A stretch of DNA of 64,000 bases from Rhodanobacter sp. C01 (GCF_002001045.1 NZ_MUNR01000011.1:186001-250000), one strand, 5' to 3'. Shown: positions 8,452-16,376, counted from the stretch's first letter. A program made the numbers and translations. The notes: generated by a model not told the origin, from the sequence alone.

Positions 8452-10041
8452 CTACATGCCCGCCGCGGGATGGGTGTGTTGGGCCTGTTGTTCCTGGAGG
8501 TGCGAAACGGGTTGCTGCGTCTGCGCGTGCTCCTGTCTCGACGACGCTACTTGTTGCCAGGCAACGCTGCTCTGTTCAATCGGCGTATTGATCGCCTGCA
8601 CAGTTTGCACATGGGCGAATTGCCGCAGCGGTGAGTTCAACTCACCCTGCACAGCAAAGGTGTGAGAGGCATCATCGCTGAGTACCGCATGATGGATCTG
8701 GCTCAATCCGTCACGTCGGGCGGCCACGACCAGGGCTGCAGCCAGATTGTCACTGTGCTGATCCGGTGTGCGTTGATGCGTGGCGTCCAGTCGATGTACG
8801 GCGCTGCGTGCCTGCTCATAGAGCGCGTGATCCGGGTGTGCAGTCTGGTCCAGGCGTGGTGAGGTGGTTGGCGATGCAGCTGGCTTGCTGTCGAACCACG
8901 AGCCCGGATGGCTCAGTGTGTTCCAGGCCTGCGAAGCGTCATTGGCCAGGGTGTGTGCTACATGTTCGGTGGCGTGGACACCCTGCGAGACGGCATGTTC
9001 TGCGGCGTGCACACCCTGCGAGATCACATGCTCGGTCGCCTGCGTGCCATGCACGATGCCTTGGCGGGTGGCTTCATAGGCATAGGAGGCTTCGACCACC
9101 ACGGCCTGCGCGGCACGCTCGGCAGCATGGGCCGCCTGCGAACCTTTTTCTCCAATCACGTGAGTAACGTGCTGGGCCCCATGCTCGATAACCTGCGCAC
9201 CTTCGATGATTTTCTCGCCTACCGTTATGGGCACTTCCCATGTAGCCGATAATCCCGTGCGCAAATCCAGCACATCGCTGCGGTAACGATCGATCATGCC
9301 GTGATGTGCGCGGTAGCGCGCCTCGTTTTCCGGACTGATGATCGAGTGGCCAAGGAGTTTGCTGTCGGGCACGAAATTGTCGATCCCGTGGGCGCCGAGA
9401 TCGACCGCCTTGAGCGGGTTGCGCGGGGTCAAGAGGGTGCCGTCGTCGCGATAGCCTGCCTTCTGCAAGTGATCGATATCTTCCTGCGTCGCATAGATAT
9501 GGACCGTGCCGAAGTGCCGACTGGCCGCGCTGACCACATCGGTGGCGCGAACATGGTCGATCACCTGATGGCCACCTTCGGGGATGCCCTGCATCAGCCC
9601 GGCAGCGCCGTAGGCATTGAAAGTCTCGCCATGCAGCCCGTATTTGTATGCGGTGATCTCGGCCAACGTGCCGCCAAGGGAGTGGCCGGTGACGGTGACG
9701 TTGAGTGGTTGGTCCCTTTCTTCGGATTTTCTTTTTGCCTCTTCGATCACGCGTTGGGTGAATGCCATGGCGTCATGGGTTTGCAGATTGGTTCCGGTGA
9801 AGACCATGCCACCATCTGTCAGAACACCGTCGCGAATGATCTGCTCCGTGCCACGATGAGCGATCACAACTTCGCCAGTATCGTCGCGCCTGTACGCGAC
9901 ACCCTGATAGCCCGTGACCGGGTCGCTTGTCTGATCTAGAACCTTGTAATCGACTCCGGCGATCGTGACGACTTGATGAGGCTTGTGAGTGTTGTAGGAG
10001 TCTTGGGACAGCAGGGCATAAGTTTCTGTGTCGATGCTCAT
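8452..10041 (-). CDS. X-T4SS effector: class-3-type lipase with C-terminal XVIPCD
   Basis: Putative antibacterial phospholipase delivered into neighbouring cells. Residues 1 to about 240 form a lipase-3/Mbeg1-like alpha/beta hydrolase: the oxyanion strand VVIAHRGTE, the nucleophile elbow TGHSLGGTLAE with Ser121, a plausible acid in RATDVVS (D168) and a histidine in DLGAHGIDN (H219). Residues about 275-370 are an Ala/His/Gln-rich helical linker with three 11-residue repeats. Residues about 397-492 match the XVIPCD: HPDHALYEQA, DNLAAALVVAARRDGL, HAVLSDDASHTFAVQG and NTPIEQS, followed by a Gln/His-rich tail, all usual for X-T4SS substrates. No signal peptide is seen, as expected for VirD4 cargo. 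The start overlaps the stop of the upstream lipoprotein gene by ATGA. Confidence 0.9.
   Translation of the reverse strand: MSIDTETYALLSQDSYNTHKPHQVVTIAGVDYKVLDQTSDPVTGYQGVAYRRDDTGEVVIAHRGTEQIIRDGVLTDGGMVFTGTNLQTHDAMAFTQRVIEEAKRKSEERDQPLNVTVTGHSLGGTLAEITAYKYGLHGETFNAYGAAGLMQGIPEGGHQVIDHVRATDVVSAASRHFGTVHIYATQEDIDHLQKAGYRDDGTLLTPRNPLKAVDLGAHGIDNFVPDSKLLGHSIISPENEARYRAHHGMIDRYRSDVLDLRTGLSATWEVPITVGEKIIEGAQVIEHGAQHVTHVIGEKGSQAAHAAERAAQAVVVEASYAYEATRQGIVHGTQATEHVISQGVHAAEHAVSQGVHATEHVAHTLANDASQAWNTLSHPGSWFDSKPAASPTTSPRLDQTAHPDHALYEQARSAVHRLDATHQRTPDQHSDNLAAALVVAARRDGLSQIHHAVLSDDASHTFAVQGELNSPLRQFAHVQTVQAINTPIEQSSVAWQQVASSRQEHAQTQQPVSHLQEQQAQHTHPAAGM
8961..9059 (-). repeat. Three 33-bp direct repeats inside the lipase effector gene
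   Basis: Units 8961-8993, 8994-9026 and 9027-9059 each start CATG(T/C)TC and the first two share the ACACCCTGCGAGA core. They encode 11-residue repeats of the type SQGVHA(A/T)EHV in the linker between lipase and secretion domains. The third unit is more diverged. In-frame unit length means copy number could change without breaking the gene. Confidence 0.75.
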
Positions 10042-10661
10042 AGGAAATCTTCCTTGGCAACGAGTGTGGCCGAGAACAAATGCCCCTGAAATTCGGCTTT
10101 GTAGACGGACGGGCTGGATTCGCCTGGATCAGATGGGAACATGTTTTCTTTGCCCGCGTGAGCATCGAAATAGTCGCGTTCCAAAAAATAACGAGTCGCA
10201 GATCTCTGTGCCAGGACATCAGCCTTGAACAAGCCGGGGCTGAAACCTACGTTCTTGACTTGCAGGACTGCCGTGGCAGCCACCACTTCCCAATGGCAAA
10301 CGCCCAGGCCGTAGTAGTCCTCGTCTTGCAACAGGTCGACATAAAGATGTCCGGTATAGACCTTGTCGCTGATCTTGGTGAGGTCAAGTGGCACGCTGTC
10401 TTCCGGTGCAAGGGTGGCGCCACTGATGGGCTGCAGAGGTACGCACCGATCATTCGACACCTTGTACTGCACGAAGGCGGTTACCGAATCAAATGGTCCC
10501 GGGGCCCCGTCGATCGTCATGGTGATTTCGTAGCGCATTTTGGGATGCGGGTTTTGTTTGATGTCGGGCGTTTTCATGGAGGACCCACAGGCAGAAGTGA
10601 TCAGAGCCAAGGACAGGATCAGGGAGGAGGTCAGGCGAGTCGGCATGGTGGTTCGGCTCAT
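10038..10661 (-). CDS. Outer-membrane lipoprotein, probable immunity protein (X-Tfi) for the lipase effector
   Basis: The protein beginning MSRTTMPTRLTSSL (207 residues from this start) has a lipoprotein signal ending in the lipobox ITSAC with Gly at +2, which predicts outer-membrane anchoring facing the periplasm. The rest is a mostly beta protein with motifs FVQYKVSNDRCVPL and YYGLGVCHWEV and one possible disulfide. No named domain is recognised. The stop codon overlaps the effector's start (ATGA, 10038-10041), so the two are translationally coupled. Periplasmic lipoproteins next to phospholipase effectors are the usual immunity proteins in X-T4SS loci. An upstream in-frame start (10721) would add 20 residues that do not look like signal sequence; ATG at 10646 is also possible. 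Confidence 0.72.
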   Translation of the reverse strand: MSRTTMPTRLTSSLILSLALITSACGSSMKTPDIKQNPHPKMRYEITMTIDGAPGPFDSVTAFVQYKVSNDRCVPLQPISGATLAPEDSVPLDLTKISDKVYTGHLYVDLLQDEDYYGLGVCHWEVVAATAVLQVKNVGFSPGLFKADVLAQRSATRYFLERDYFDAHAGKENMFPSDPGESSPSVYKAEFQGHLFSATLVAKEDFL

Positions 10662-10885
10662 ATGATCTGCTCGGTTCTTGAGGCTGCAGCGGCTGGCTGC
10701 AGACGGGACAGGGGAAAACAAGCAGGGTTGCCGGCATCGCCGTCACTAACGTACATATACATGTACATGGTTATATGAATTCCATCGTTCAATTGAGCGA
10801 CACCGTTCACATTGTTCGTTGCCGGTAAGCACGTAACGAGAAAACTGATGGCGGCGTATTGATTCAAGACGGGTCACGCTCGTCG

Positions 10886-12208
10886 TTAAAGGTTCGGGCC
10901 GGTCTGCTGCGTGGATTGCTGTTGATTCATCGGCAGCATGTGCGGCACGAGGATGGGATGCTCCCCGGGTTGAACGGTATGCGCAGCGATGTTGCTCTGT
11001 TCGATGGGCGTGCTGACGGCCTGGGCGGTTGCCACGTCGGCAAGTTTTCTGAGTGGAGAACTGTTCTGCGCCGCGAAGGTGTGCGAGCCGTCTTCGCTGA
11101 GTGCGACCGCATCGATTCGAGTCAAACCCTGGGTCTTGGCAGCCACGGTGAGAGCAGCCGCAAGATTGGCGCTGTACTGGTCGGAGGTTCGGCCCATGCT
11201 GTTGTCGATCTTGTGCACGCCGTCGAGCGCTTGAAGGTACAGCGCATGGTCGGGGTGCGACGGATCATTCAATCGAGGTGGAGCGGTGTGCAGCGTGGCA
11301 GCCGGTGCGGGTTGTGCGGCGCCGGCCTGTGTTTGGGTCAGTGCTTCTAATCGATGCAACGTATTGGGGCCTGCCACACCGTCCACCTTCAGGTGCTGTT
11401 CTCGCTGGAATGCCTCGACTGCTTTTTTTGTCTGCGCACCGTAATCGCCATCGACCGTCAGTGGATGGCCTGACGCATCGCGATAGCTGTGTTGATTCAA
11501 CAGCTCCTGCACGTGGCGATTGCTCTGGTTCGAATTTGCGTGGGCATGCACCGAGGTTTCGGTAGCGCCGGGCGCGTAGCCATGGGCGATCTTCTGGCTC
11601 CATGCTGCCGCTGCGGTCTCTCGGTCAGCCAGGCCGTTGGTGCCGCCATTGATATCACGACATGCTGCGGTGACATTCCACTGATCGTGGTTGGCAACGA
11701 CGCGCGCCTCCCAGTAGTGCACAGCGATCTTGGCGGCGATCTCGCGGTTTTCCGCCAACTCTGGATGGTTGACCAGATCCAAGCCCATCTCCGTGCCGAT
11801 CTGTTCGTAGTTGGCGCGCCCAGTCAGCTGGACGTAGCCACGGCCGTGATACTTCCAGCCATCGCCGGGCTCGGTGTTGCCAAGGTTCACCTTGCCCCAC
11901 CGTCCGCCATAGATTTCGTTGGCGATGGCCTCTGGGCCACCAGCGGCGATCTCATTGGCCTTCTTGAGATCACTCATGCCGTTGCGACCGGGGAACACTG
12001 CCAGCAGGCGCTCGCCCGAGTAGTGGAGATTCTCGTTCATGCTCGCAAAACCACCGGACTCGACTTGCATCTGTCCCATGAAATTGCCCAGTTCCCGGTA
12101 CTCCTGGATTCCGTTCGCCGTGGCGACCTGCATCAGGTAATCAGCATTGTCCTTGGATGACATGACCTGGCTTCCTCCATCAAAATCTGTGAAGAATGGT
12201 TGGATCAA
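10886..12208 (-). CDS. X-T4SS effector: GH19 muramidase/chitinase-like domain, peptidoglycan-binding domain and XVIPCD
   Basis: A 440-residue predicted cell-wall-degrading toxin. Residues about 20-215 form a glycoside hydrolase family 19 / lysozyme-like domain: MGQMQVESGGF with the probable catalytic Glu50, NENLHYSGERLLAVFPGR, and GDGWKYHGRGYVQLTGRANY. Residues about 230-290 form a PG_binding_1 repeat (VDGDYGAQTKKAVEAFQRE, VDGVAGPNTLHRL). After an Ala/Pro linker, residues 313-405 are the XVIPCD (LNDPSHPDHALYLQALDGV, SANLAAALTVAA, LSEDGSHTFAAQ, STPIEQS) with a Gln-rich tail. No signal peptide is seen. The first ATG overlaps the upstream gene's stop (ATGA); M16 is an alternative start. Three exported small proteins encoded just upstream are candidate immunity factors. 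Confidence 0.93.
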   Translation of the reverse strand: MIQPFFTDFDGGSQVMSSKDNADYLMQVATANGIQEYRELGNFMGQMQVESGGFASMNENLHYSGERLLAVFPGRNGMSDLKKANEIAAGGPEAIANEIYGGRWGKVNLGNTEPGDGWKYHGRGYVQLTGRANYEQIGTEMGLDLVNHPELAENREIAAKIAVHYWEARVVANHDQWNVTAACRDINGGTNGLADRETAAAAWSQKIAHGYAPGATETSVHAHANSNQSNRHVQELLNQHSYRDASGHPLTVDGDYGAQTKKAVEAFQREQHLKVDGVAGPNTLHRLEALTQTQAGAAQPAPAATLHTAPPRLNDPSHPDHALYLQALDGVHKIDNSMGRTSDQYSANLAAALTVAAKTQGLTRIDAVALSEDGSHTFAAQNSSPLRKLADVATAQAVSTPIEQSNIAAHTVQPGEHPILVPHMLPMNQQQSTQQTGPNL

Positions 12209-12738
12209 TGCGAGCCGGGCAGGCCGTTCACTTTAATTTGTGAATCGCTTTTCCATTTGAGCGTCGCGTCGATGACACCATCGTCCTGCGATTCGATGAT
12301 CTTCGACGACTGACACTGCATCTTCTTCACGACTCCGGTATTGCCCAGTCGCTGCACGATGACACCACCATCCTGGAGGCCGGTTCCGGAAATCGAGTAC
12401 ACAATGTATTTGTAACCTTGCTTGACGAAGGAATAGGCGACTCCGCCCGAGGCCCCGCCGTAGACAAGGTGGGACCGCATGAATGCGCCGTCCGATGATT
12501 GACCTCTTGGAGGGTAGACCAACTCCGGTGCGGCGGATCGTCCGTAGGCATAGTAGAAATGTTTCGCATCGCCGGAGGCGCACATTGACACGACCTTTTG
12601 GTTGTTACCCAGCGGGCACGAGAAAACGACCTTGTCCGTCGAAGCACACAAGGTGTTGACTGTATCCGCTGCGAACGATGGCAGCGAATACATGCCAAGA
12701 AGGGTGGCGACTAGTGCAGTAGCGTAGTTCGGATTCAT
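12205..12738 (-). CDS. Exported protein, probable immunity protein directly coupled to the GH19 effector
   Basis: 177 residues with a clear Sec signal peptide ending SLPSFA|ADTVN. The mature part is beta-rich with paired cysteines (LCAST...FSCPLG, SMCASGD, KKMQCQS) and a Gly-rich SHLVYGGASGGVAYSF segment. It resembles a recurrent, unnamed family of small periplasmic proteins in proteobacteria; I do not know a characterised member. Its TGA overlaps the ATG of the GH19 effector (12205-12208), the same arrangement as the lipoprotein and lipase pair, which makes it the best immunity candidate for the wall hydrolase. It is the third of three consecutive exported proteins on this transcript. Confidence 0.72.
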   Translation of the reverse strand: MNPNYATALVATLLGMYSLPSFAADTVNTLCASTDKVVFSCPLGNNQKVVSMCASGDAKHFYYAYGRSAAPELVYPPRGQSSDGAFMRSHLVYGGASGGVAYSFVKQGYKYIVYSISGTGLQDGGVIVQRLGNTGVVKKMQCQSSKIIESQDDGVIDATLKWKSDSQIKVNGLPGSH

Positions 12739-12811
12739 GGATTTGCTTTCCAGTGCTTGGCTTCAAGGGTCATGCATTCGAACCCAATTACTCGACGAAA
12801 CGAAGTCCGCG

Positions 12812-13411
12812 TCACGGCTTCTGCACGACGACATCGCATTTCAGGTAGTCCTTCATGACAACAAGCCAGTGGCTGGCGGAGTCGAAGTTTGGCGCCAGGT
12901 CCGAAGCCTTTGGCTTCAGGAAAGCGTCCATGCCGTGCTGGACCATGTAGCGCGGGTAATATCTCGGCGGCCCCAGATCCAGCAGCAGATTGCATAGGTC
13001 CGAGTGTGGTTTCTCCTTCTGCAACTCCGACAGTATCTGCTCCTGAAAAACCTTCATCCTCTCCACATCAATGGGCTTGAAAGCCTGGAGCCTCAAGAGC
13101 GCGGGAGCATCGTGCGCGGTTTCGTCCGTTACCCGCAACGTATCGTATTGGCCGTAAGCTCCTGCGATGATGTACAAGGCGACTCCGTCATCGTCTTTCC
13201 CCTGCTGGATGCAAGCCGCAACGCCTGGATAGATATCGGCCGGTGTGTAGCTTGGGTTTATATTGTCCAGATTGCAGCCGAGCGGTTGTGTGGACTCAAG
13301 GTTGCCGGGCGCTTCATGGTTGGTGAGACTTGGCGATGGAGTATTTTGTGCCGGCGTTGCTGCACTGGCAGCGAGAAAAACTGCAAATATCACAGAATTG
13401 ATCAGACGCAC
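12812..13411 (-). CDS. Exported hypothetical protein between two immunity-like genes
   Basis: 199 residues; signal peptide about 1-21 (MRLINSVIFAVFLAASAATPAQ). The mature protein has three cysteines (PLGCNLDN, VAACIQQG, LKCDVVV) plus DLCNLLLDLG and a mixed alpha/beta composition with YYPRYMVQHGMDAFL near the C-terminus. I recognise no family. It sits 73 bp upstream of the GH19-coupled immunity gene and 105 bp downstream of the LprI-like gene on the same strand. The context suggests a periplasmic protective protein, either accessory or an orphan immunity gene for another effector. That is inference from position alone. Confidence 0.6.
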   Translation of the reverse strand: MRLINSVIFAVFLAASAATPAQNTPSPSLTNHEAPGNLESTQPLGCNLDNINPSYTPADIYPGVAACIQQGKDDDGVALYIIAGAYGQYDTLRVTDETAHDAPALLRLQAFKPIDVERMKVFQEQILSELQKEKPHSDLCNLLLDLGPPRYYPRYMVQHGMDAFLKPKASDLAPNFDSASHWLVVMKDYLKCDVVVQKP

Positions 13412-13516
13412 GACGATTCTCCAAGTTCCGTGGAAAGCAGGACGCTACCGCCGCTGCTGGGTCGTGATAGTGGCGTTATTCGGCATGACGTGTTCCTTGG
13501 ATTCGTTCCTGGCACA

Positions 13517-14197
13517 TCAGCCGCCGAAACACTGCCCATGAGTGAAGCCGAGCAGGGCTTTGTTTGAAGCATCCGGTGTGCTGAATAACTGCATCGCGAA
13601 ATGCCCGAACATATCGTCGTTGCAGATCTCCACGGCCTTGCGCTGCGTGCCGTCCTGCAAAGTACACACGCCGCCGTAGCTGTTGTTGCTGTTTGCTGTA
13701 CCCACCGGCAGGTTGATGAGACGGCTGCAGCTGATGATCTTGCCGCTCTGCTTTTGCTGCACCAAGGACTTGTTGAACGAGGCGATCCGGATGCTGGGGT
13801 CACGGTAAGTCACCACGTTCACACATGTGCCACCGTCGCCCGATGGTTCGCACGATGAATCGTCGATGACGTACTTCTCGTTGCGCCCCAGCACCGTAAT
13901 GCGTGCCGTATAAGCCCGTTGGAGGCAGGCCTCGTCCTGGCAAACATCCCGTGTGTACGTAATCCAGTGATGCTGCTCTTCGATGAGTGCCTTCTTGCTG
14001 GACGGGGAGATCATCGCAAGTGCCGTCGTGTAGGTCTGTTTCAGTTTGTCGTCAAGCGTGGACGTTCCGGCATCGTTGCAGATCAGTTTTTCCGTGGCGC
14101 TCACGGCCTTGCGGCAGTCGAAGCTGGCGGAAAAAGCATGGGGTGCGACGAATAGCAGACACAGCGAAAAAAAGCAGTTTGAATGAAAAATTTTCAT
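13517..14197 (-). CDS. Exported LprI/DUF1311-domain protein, putative lysozyme-inhibitor-type immunity protein
   Basis: From the chosen ATG the product is 226 residues: signal peptide MKIFHSNCFFSLCLLFVAPHAFSA, then an LprI/DUF1311 domain (SFDCRKAVSATEKLICNDAG, LDDKLKQTY, EEQHHWITYTRDVCQDEACL) with the usual cysteines. A C-terminal half of about 120 residues (CEPSGDGGTCVNVVTY, YGGVCTLQDGTQRKAVEICNDDMFGHFAMQLF) resembles no domain I know. LprI of Mycobacterium is a lysozyme inhibitor (recalled), which fits protection from a wall-hydrolase effector. An upstream in-frame start would add 45 residues lacking signal character, so I prefer this one. The nearest T4SS-encoded muramidase is two genes downstream. 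Confidence 0.7.
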   Translation of the reverse strand: MKIFHSNCFFSLCLLFVAPHAFSASFDCRKAVSATEKLICNDAGTSTLDDKLKQTYTTALAMISPSSKKALIEEQHHWITYTRDVCQDEACLQRAYTARITVLGRNEKYVIDDSSCEPSGDGGTCVNVVTYRDPSIRIASFNKSLVQQKQSGKIISCSRLINLPVGTANSNNSYGGVCTLQDGTQRKAVEICNDDMFGHFAMQLFSTPDASNKALLGFTHGQCFGG

Positions 14198-14357
14198 GAC
14201 GGCAGAGTCACCGACGCTGGGGAGCAGTAAAGCCTTCTGAGTGTTCGTCGTGCTTTTGTGGTCATGAGGTTCAACCGCGGTGCGAGATGGGGAGGCGACG
14301 CGGCCTTCTTCAAACGGATTCAAAATCCACATGCGACCAGTGCAGTGCGATCATCAG

Positions 14358-14678
14358 TCAGGGCACCGAGCCCCACTCAGTGATGATGGCGTCGAGCAGG
14401 GCGGCGTTGGTAGCGACCTGGGCACCAGGGCAGGTCATCAGATAACTCCTGCGCAGCGCAGAGGTGGCACTCGCGTCGAAGTAGGGATCCCAGATTTGGA
14501 GACTGAAAAAGTAGGTGGTGGCCGGGGTGCAGGCGGGGCCGCCGCTGGCACCTGCACCTGAGATGCCGGCCATGCAGGTGTAGACCGCGCATGGGTCGAC
14601 GCTCTGGGCATGGGTGGGAGCGCAGATCAGACTACCTGCGCCGAGGGCAATAGTGGCAAAAAGGGCGCGAAGTTTCAT
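14358..14678 (-). CDS. Small exported TrbM/KikA-like protein
   Basis: 106 residues with a signal peptide (about 1-24, ...LICAPTHA). The mature part has DPCAVYTCMAGISG, GGPACTPAT, TYFFSLQIWDPYFDAS and RRSYLMTCPGA. Paired cysteines in a DPC...CMAG setting, a central Gly-rich turn with GxxC, a FF/YF aromatic step and a terminal CPGA match my memory of the TrbM/KikA/MpfK family of conjugation-system proteins. Those are periplasmic accessories of IncP and IncN transfer systems. Finding one in an effector-translocating system is plausible but unproven. Its SD is AGGTATGCC just before the ATG. It lies 70 bp after the DUF4189 gene. Confidence 0.6.
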   Translation of the reverse strand: MKLRALFATIALGAGSLICAPTHAQSVDPCAVYTCMAGISGAGASGGPACTPATTYFFSLQIWDPYFDASATSALRRSYLMTCPGAQVATNAALLDAIITEWGSVP

Positions 14679-14748
14679 GGCATACCTCCGATGTATGGGC
14701 GTGTGACGTGCCTCAAGGACGGAACGAGTGCATGGGCCAAGGGTGAGG

Positions 14749-15261
14749 CTATTGAATTCTCACCGGCAGGCTGCAGGCGGAGTAGTAAACGTGGCAGTTG
14801 GTATCTCCGGCGTTATTGCAGGTCAACATGCCTAAATGAATTGCTTCATCTAATGACGCTGCGGCGTTTGAGCTATGTTCCGTGTGACCCACTACCATTG
14901 CGGCGCATTCATTGTCATACGCAACCTCGATTGCACACGGTACTCCCCCCTTTGCCTGGCAGTCAGTTATAGCTACTTGCTCCGCGTCGTCCTTGCTAGA
15001 GAGGTTCGTGGCTACTCCGAGATGCCCGCCAGGGCCGTCGGTTGCAATCGCCCCCCATTGGCTAGTCCATTGCGGTGGCGGTGGCGGTGGCTGAGGTTGC
15101 GCCTGCTGTTGGTTGTTGTAATAGCCCGGAGGAATGGGGACGCATGAATTGATGTCCGTGCCGCTGGCAGGAATCATTCCGGGTGGGCAGCCGCCCTCAG
15201 CATGGGCCATCTTGCCCAATAGCAAGAGCAGTCCGAACAATAAGCAGCGGTAGTCTTTCAT
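14749..15261 (-). CDS. Exported DUF4189 protein coupled to virB6
   Basis: 170 residues beginning MKDYRCLLFGLLLLLGKMAHA (signal peptide). Next comes a conserved motif CPPGMIPASGTDINSCVPIP, a Gln/Pro-rich linker containing six consecutive prolines, and a C-terminal DUF4189 domain (SQWGAIATDGPGGHLGVATN, AEQVAITDCQAKGG, CAIEVAYDNECAAMVVG). DUF4189 proteins are common secreted proteins in Xanthomonadales with no established activity. The ATG overlaps the virB6 stop by ATGA (15258-15261), which ties it to the secretion operon; X. citri has an uncharacterised gene in about the same position (recalled). A longer in-frame reading to 15828 is discarded because it lies across virB6. Confidence 0.8.
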   Translation of the reverse strand: MKDYRCLLFGLLLLLGKMAHAEGGCPPGMIPASGTDINSCVPIPPGYYNNQQQAQPQPPPPPPQWTSQWGAIATDGPGGHLGVATNLSSKDDAEQVAITDCQAKGGVPCAIEVAYDNECAAMVVGHTEHSSNAAASLDEAIHLGMLTCNNAGDTNCHVYYSACSLPVRIQ

Positions 15262-16376
15262 CGTGCACCTCCCGTTGTCGGTGGTGTGGGTGCCGGTCTG
15301 ATGGCATCGGCGTAAACAGAGGTGGGCGCACCTGAAAGGCGTGTGGTGGCGCCAGGATTGCCATAGGCATCGCCACCTGAACGAGATCCAAGATTGGCGG
15401 ACTGCGCCGTACTTGATGCTGGTGGTGCGTATCCCCCCCCACCATATCCACCATACCCATACGACCCCGGCGGTTGCCCCTGTGGCCCCGGTCGACTGAT
15501 CATGCCACCGGCAAAGGGCGAGAAATGCATGAACTGACCTACGGTGCCTTGGAAGAACATGGCCGCCATCGGAGGCGTGGAGATGATCAGCACGGTCATC
15601 AGCAGGCCGATTCCGCCTTGCTGCATCGACTGGTTGGTGAAACCTTCGGCGCCCATACCGGTGATGCCGTTGATGATGCTGGATGCCCACAGTGCCTCGG
15701 CCACCTTCAGGGTGAGTTGCAGTACCAGCGAGCTGATAAAGGCCAGTACGCCCATCGAAAACAGCGTGCCAATACCGTAGAGCAACCACTTCTGGAACAG
15801 TCCCTTGGTCTGCTCGAAGATAAGGCACATGATGAACAGCGGGGCCAAGCCGATCACCAGGGCCAAGGTGATCTCGTAGAGCAGCAGCATGGCGGCCGCG
15901 GCCATGGGCGGGCTGGCAGTTCCGAAGGTGGCGAAGGCTTGGGCACGAGCCTTGCTGGCGGCGCTTTCGCTGTCGCCTGGGGGCACCTGCACAGTGTCGA
16001 TAGCGGCCATGGCCAGCTGGGTCTCGGCGAGGTTCTGATCGATGGTTTGGGCCAGCGTGGTGTCGTCGCCGGTAAACAGCTGATTGATGTCGGTGCTCAG
16101 CTCGGTGGTGACGAGTGTATGCAGGTTGGGACCGACCACGCCTATAGCGGTAGCGACGGTGACGATCACCACCACCCGCACCATGTTGGACACCAACCCC
16201 ATCATCGATTCGCGCGACTGGCCGGTGATCATGCGATAGCCTTGGATCATGATCCAGATGGTGACCAGCACCAAGGCGATAGCCGTCATCCAGGACGTTA
16301 CAGCGCCCATCAGGTTGGCCCCGAAGCTGTCGATCCTGCTATGAAGCCAATTGTAGATAAGGACGAAGTAAACCAT
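15258..16376 (-). CDS. virB6: VirB6 polytopic inner-membrane T4SS component
   Basis: 372 residues; VirB6/TrbL family. Multiple hydrophobic segments are seen at about 25-47, 63-85, 160-185, 190-215, 220-240 and 260-280, separated by a periplasmic loop (about 90-150) rich in Gln/Thr/Asp. The sequence FGANLMGAVTSWMTAIALV and the ITGQSRESMMGLV loop are typical. The C-terminal 80 residues are Gly/Pro/Tyr-rich (GSYGYGGYGGGGYAPP) and probably disordered. In the T4SS, VirB6 forms the inner-membrane channel base. It follows virB5 by 71 bp and is translationally coupled to the DUF4189 gene. Confidence 0.92.
   Translation of the reverse strand: MVYFVLIYNWLHSRIDSFGANLMGAVTSWMTAIALVLVTIWIMIQGYRMITGQSRESMMGLVSNMVRVVVIVTVATAIGVVGPNLHTLVTTELSTDINQLFTGDDTTLAQTIDQNLAETQLAMAAIDTVQVPPGDSESAASKARAQAFATFGTASPPMAAAAMLLLYEITLALVIGLAPLFIMCLIFEQTKGLFQKWLLYGIGTLFSMGVLAFISSLVLQLTLKVAEALWASSIINGITGMGAEGFTNQSMQQGGIGLLMTVLIISTPPMAAMFFQGTVGQFMHFSPFAGGMISRPGPQGQPPGSYGYGGYGGGGYAPPASSTAQSANLGSRSGGDAYGNPGATTRLSGAPTSVYADAIRPAPTPPTTGGAR

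Noticed and set aside
15262-15828. N-terminal extension of the DUF4189 gene
   Set aside because: It lies across virB6 in another frame, while an ATG followed by a clean signal peptide exists at 15261.
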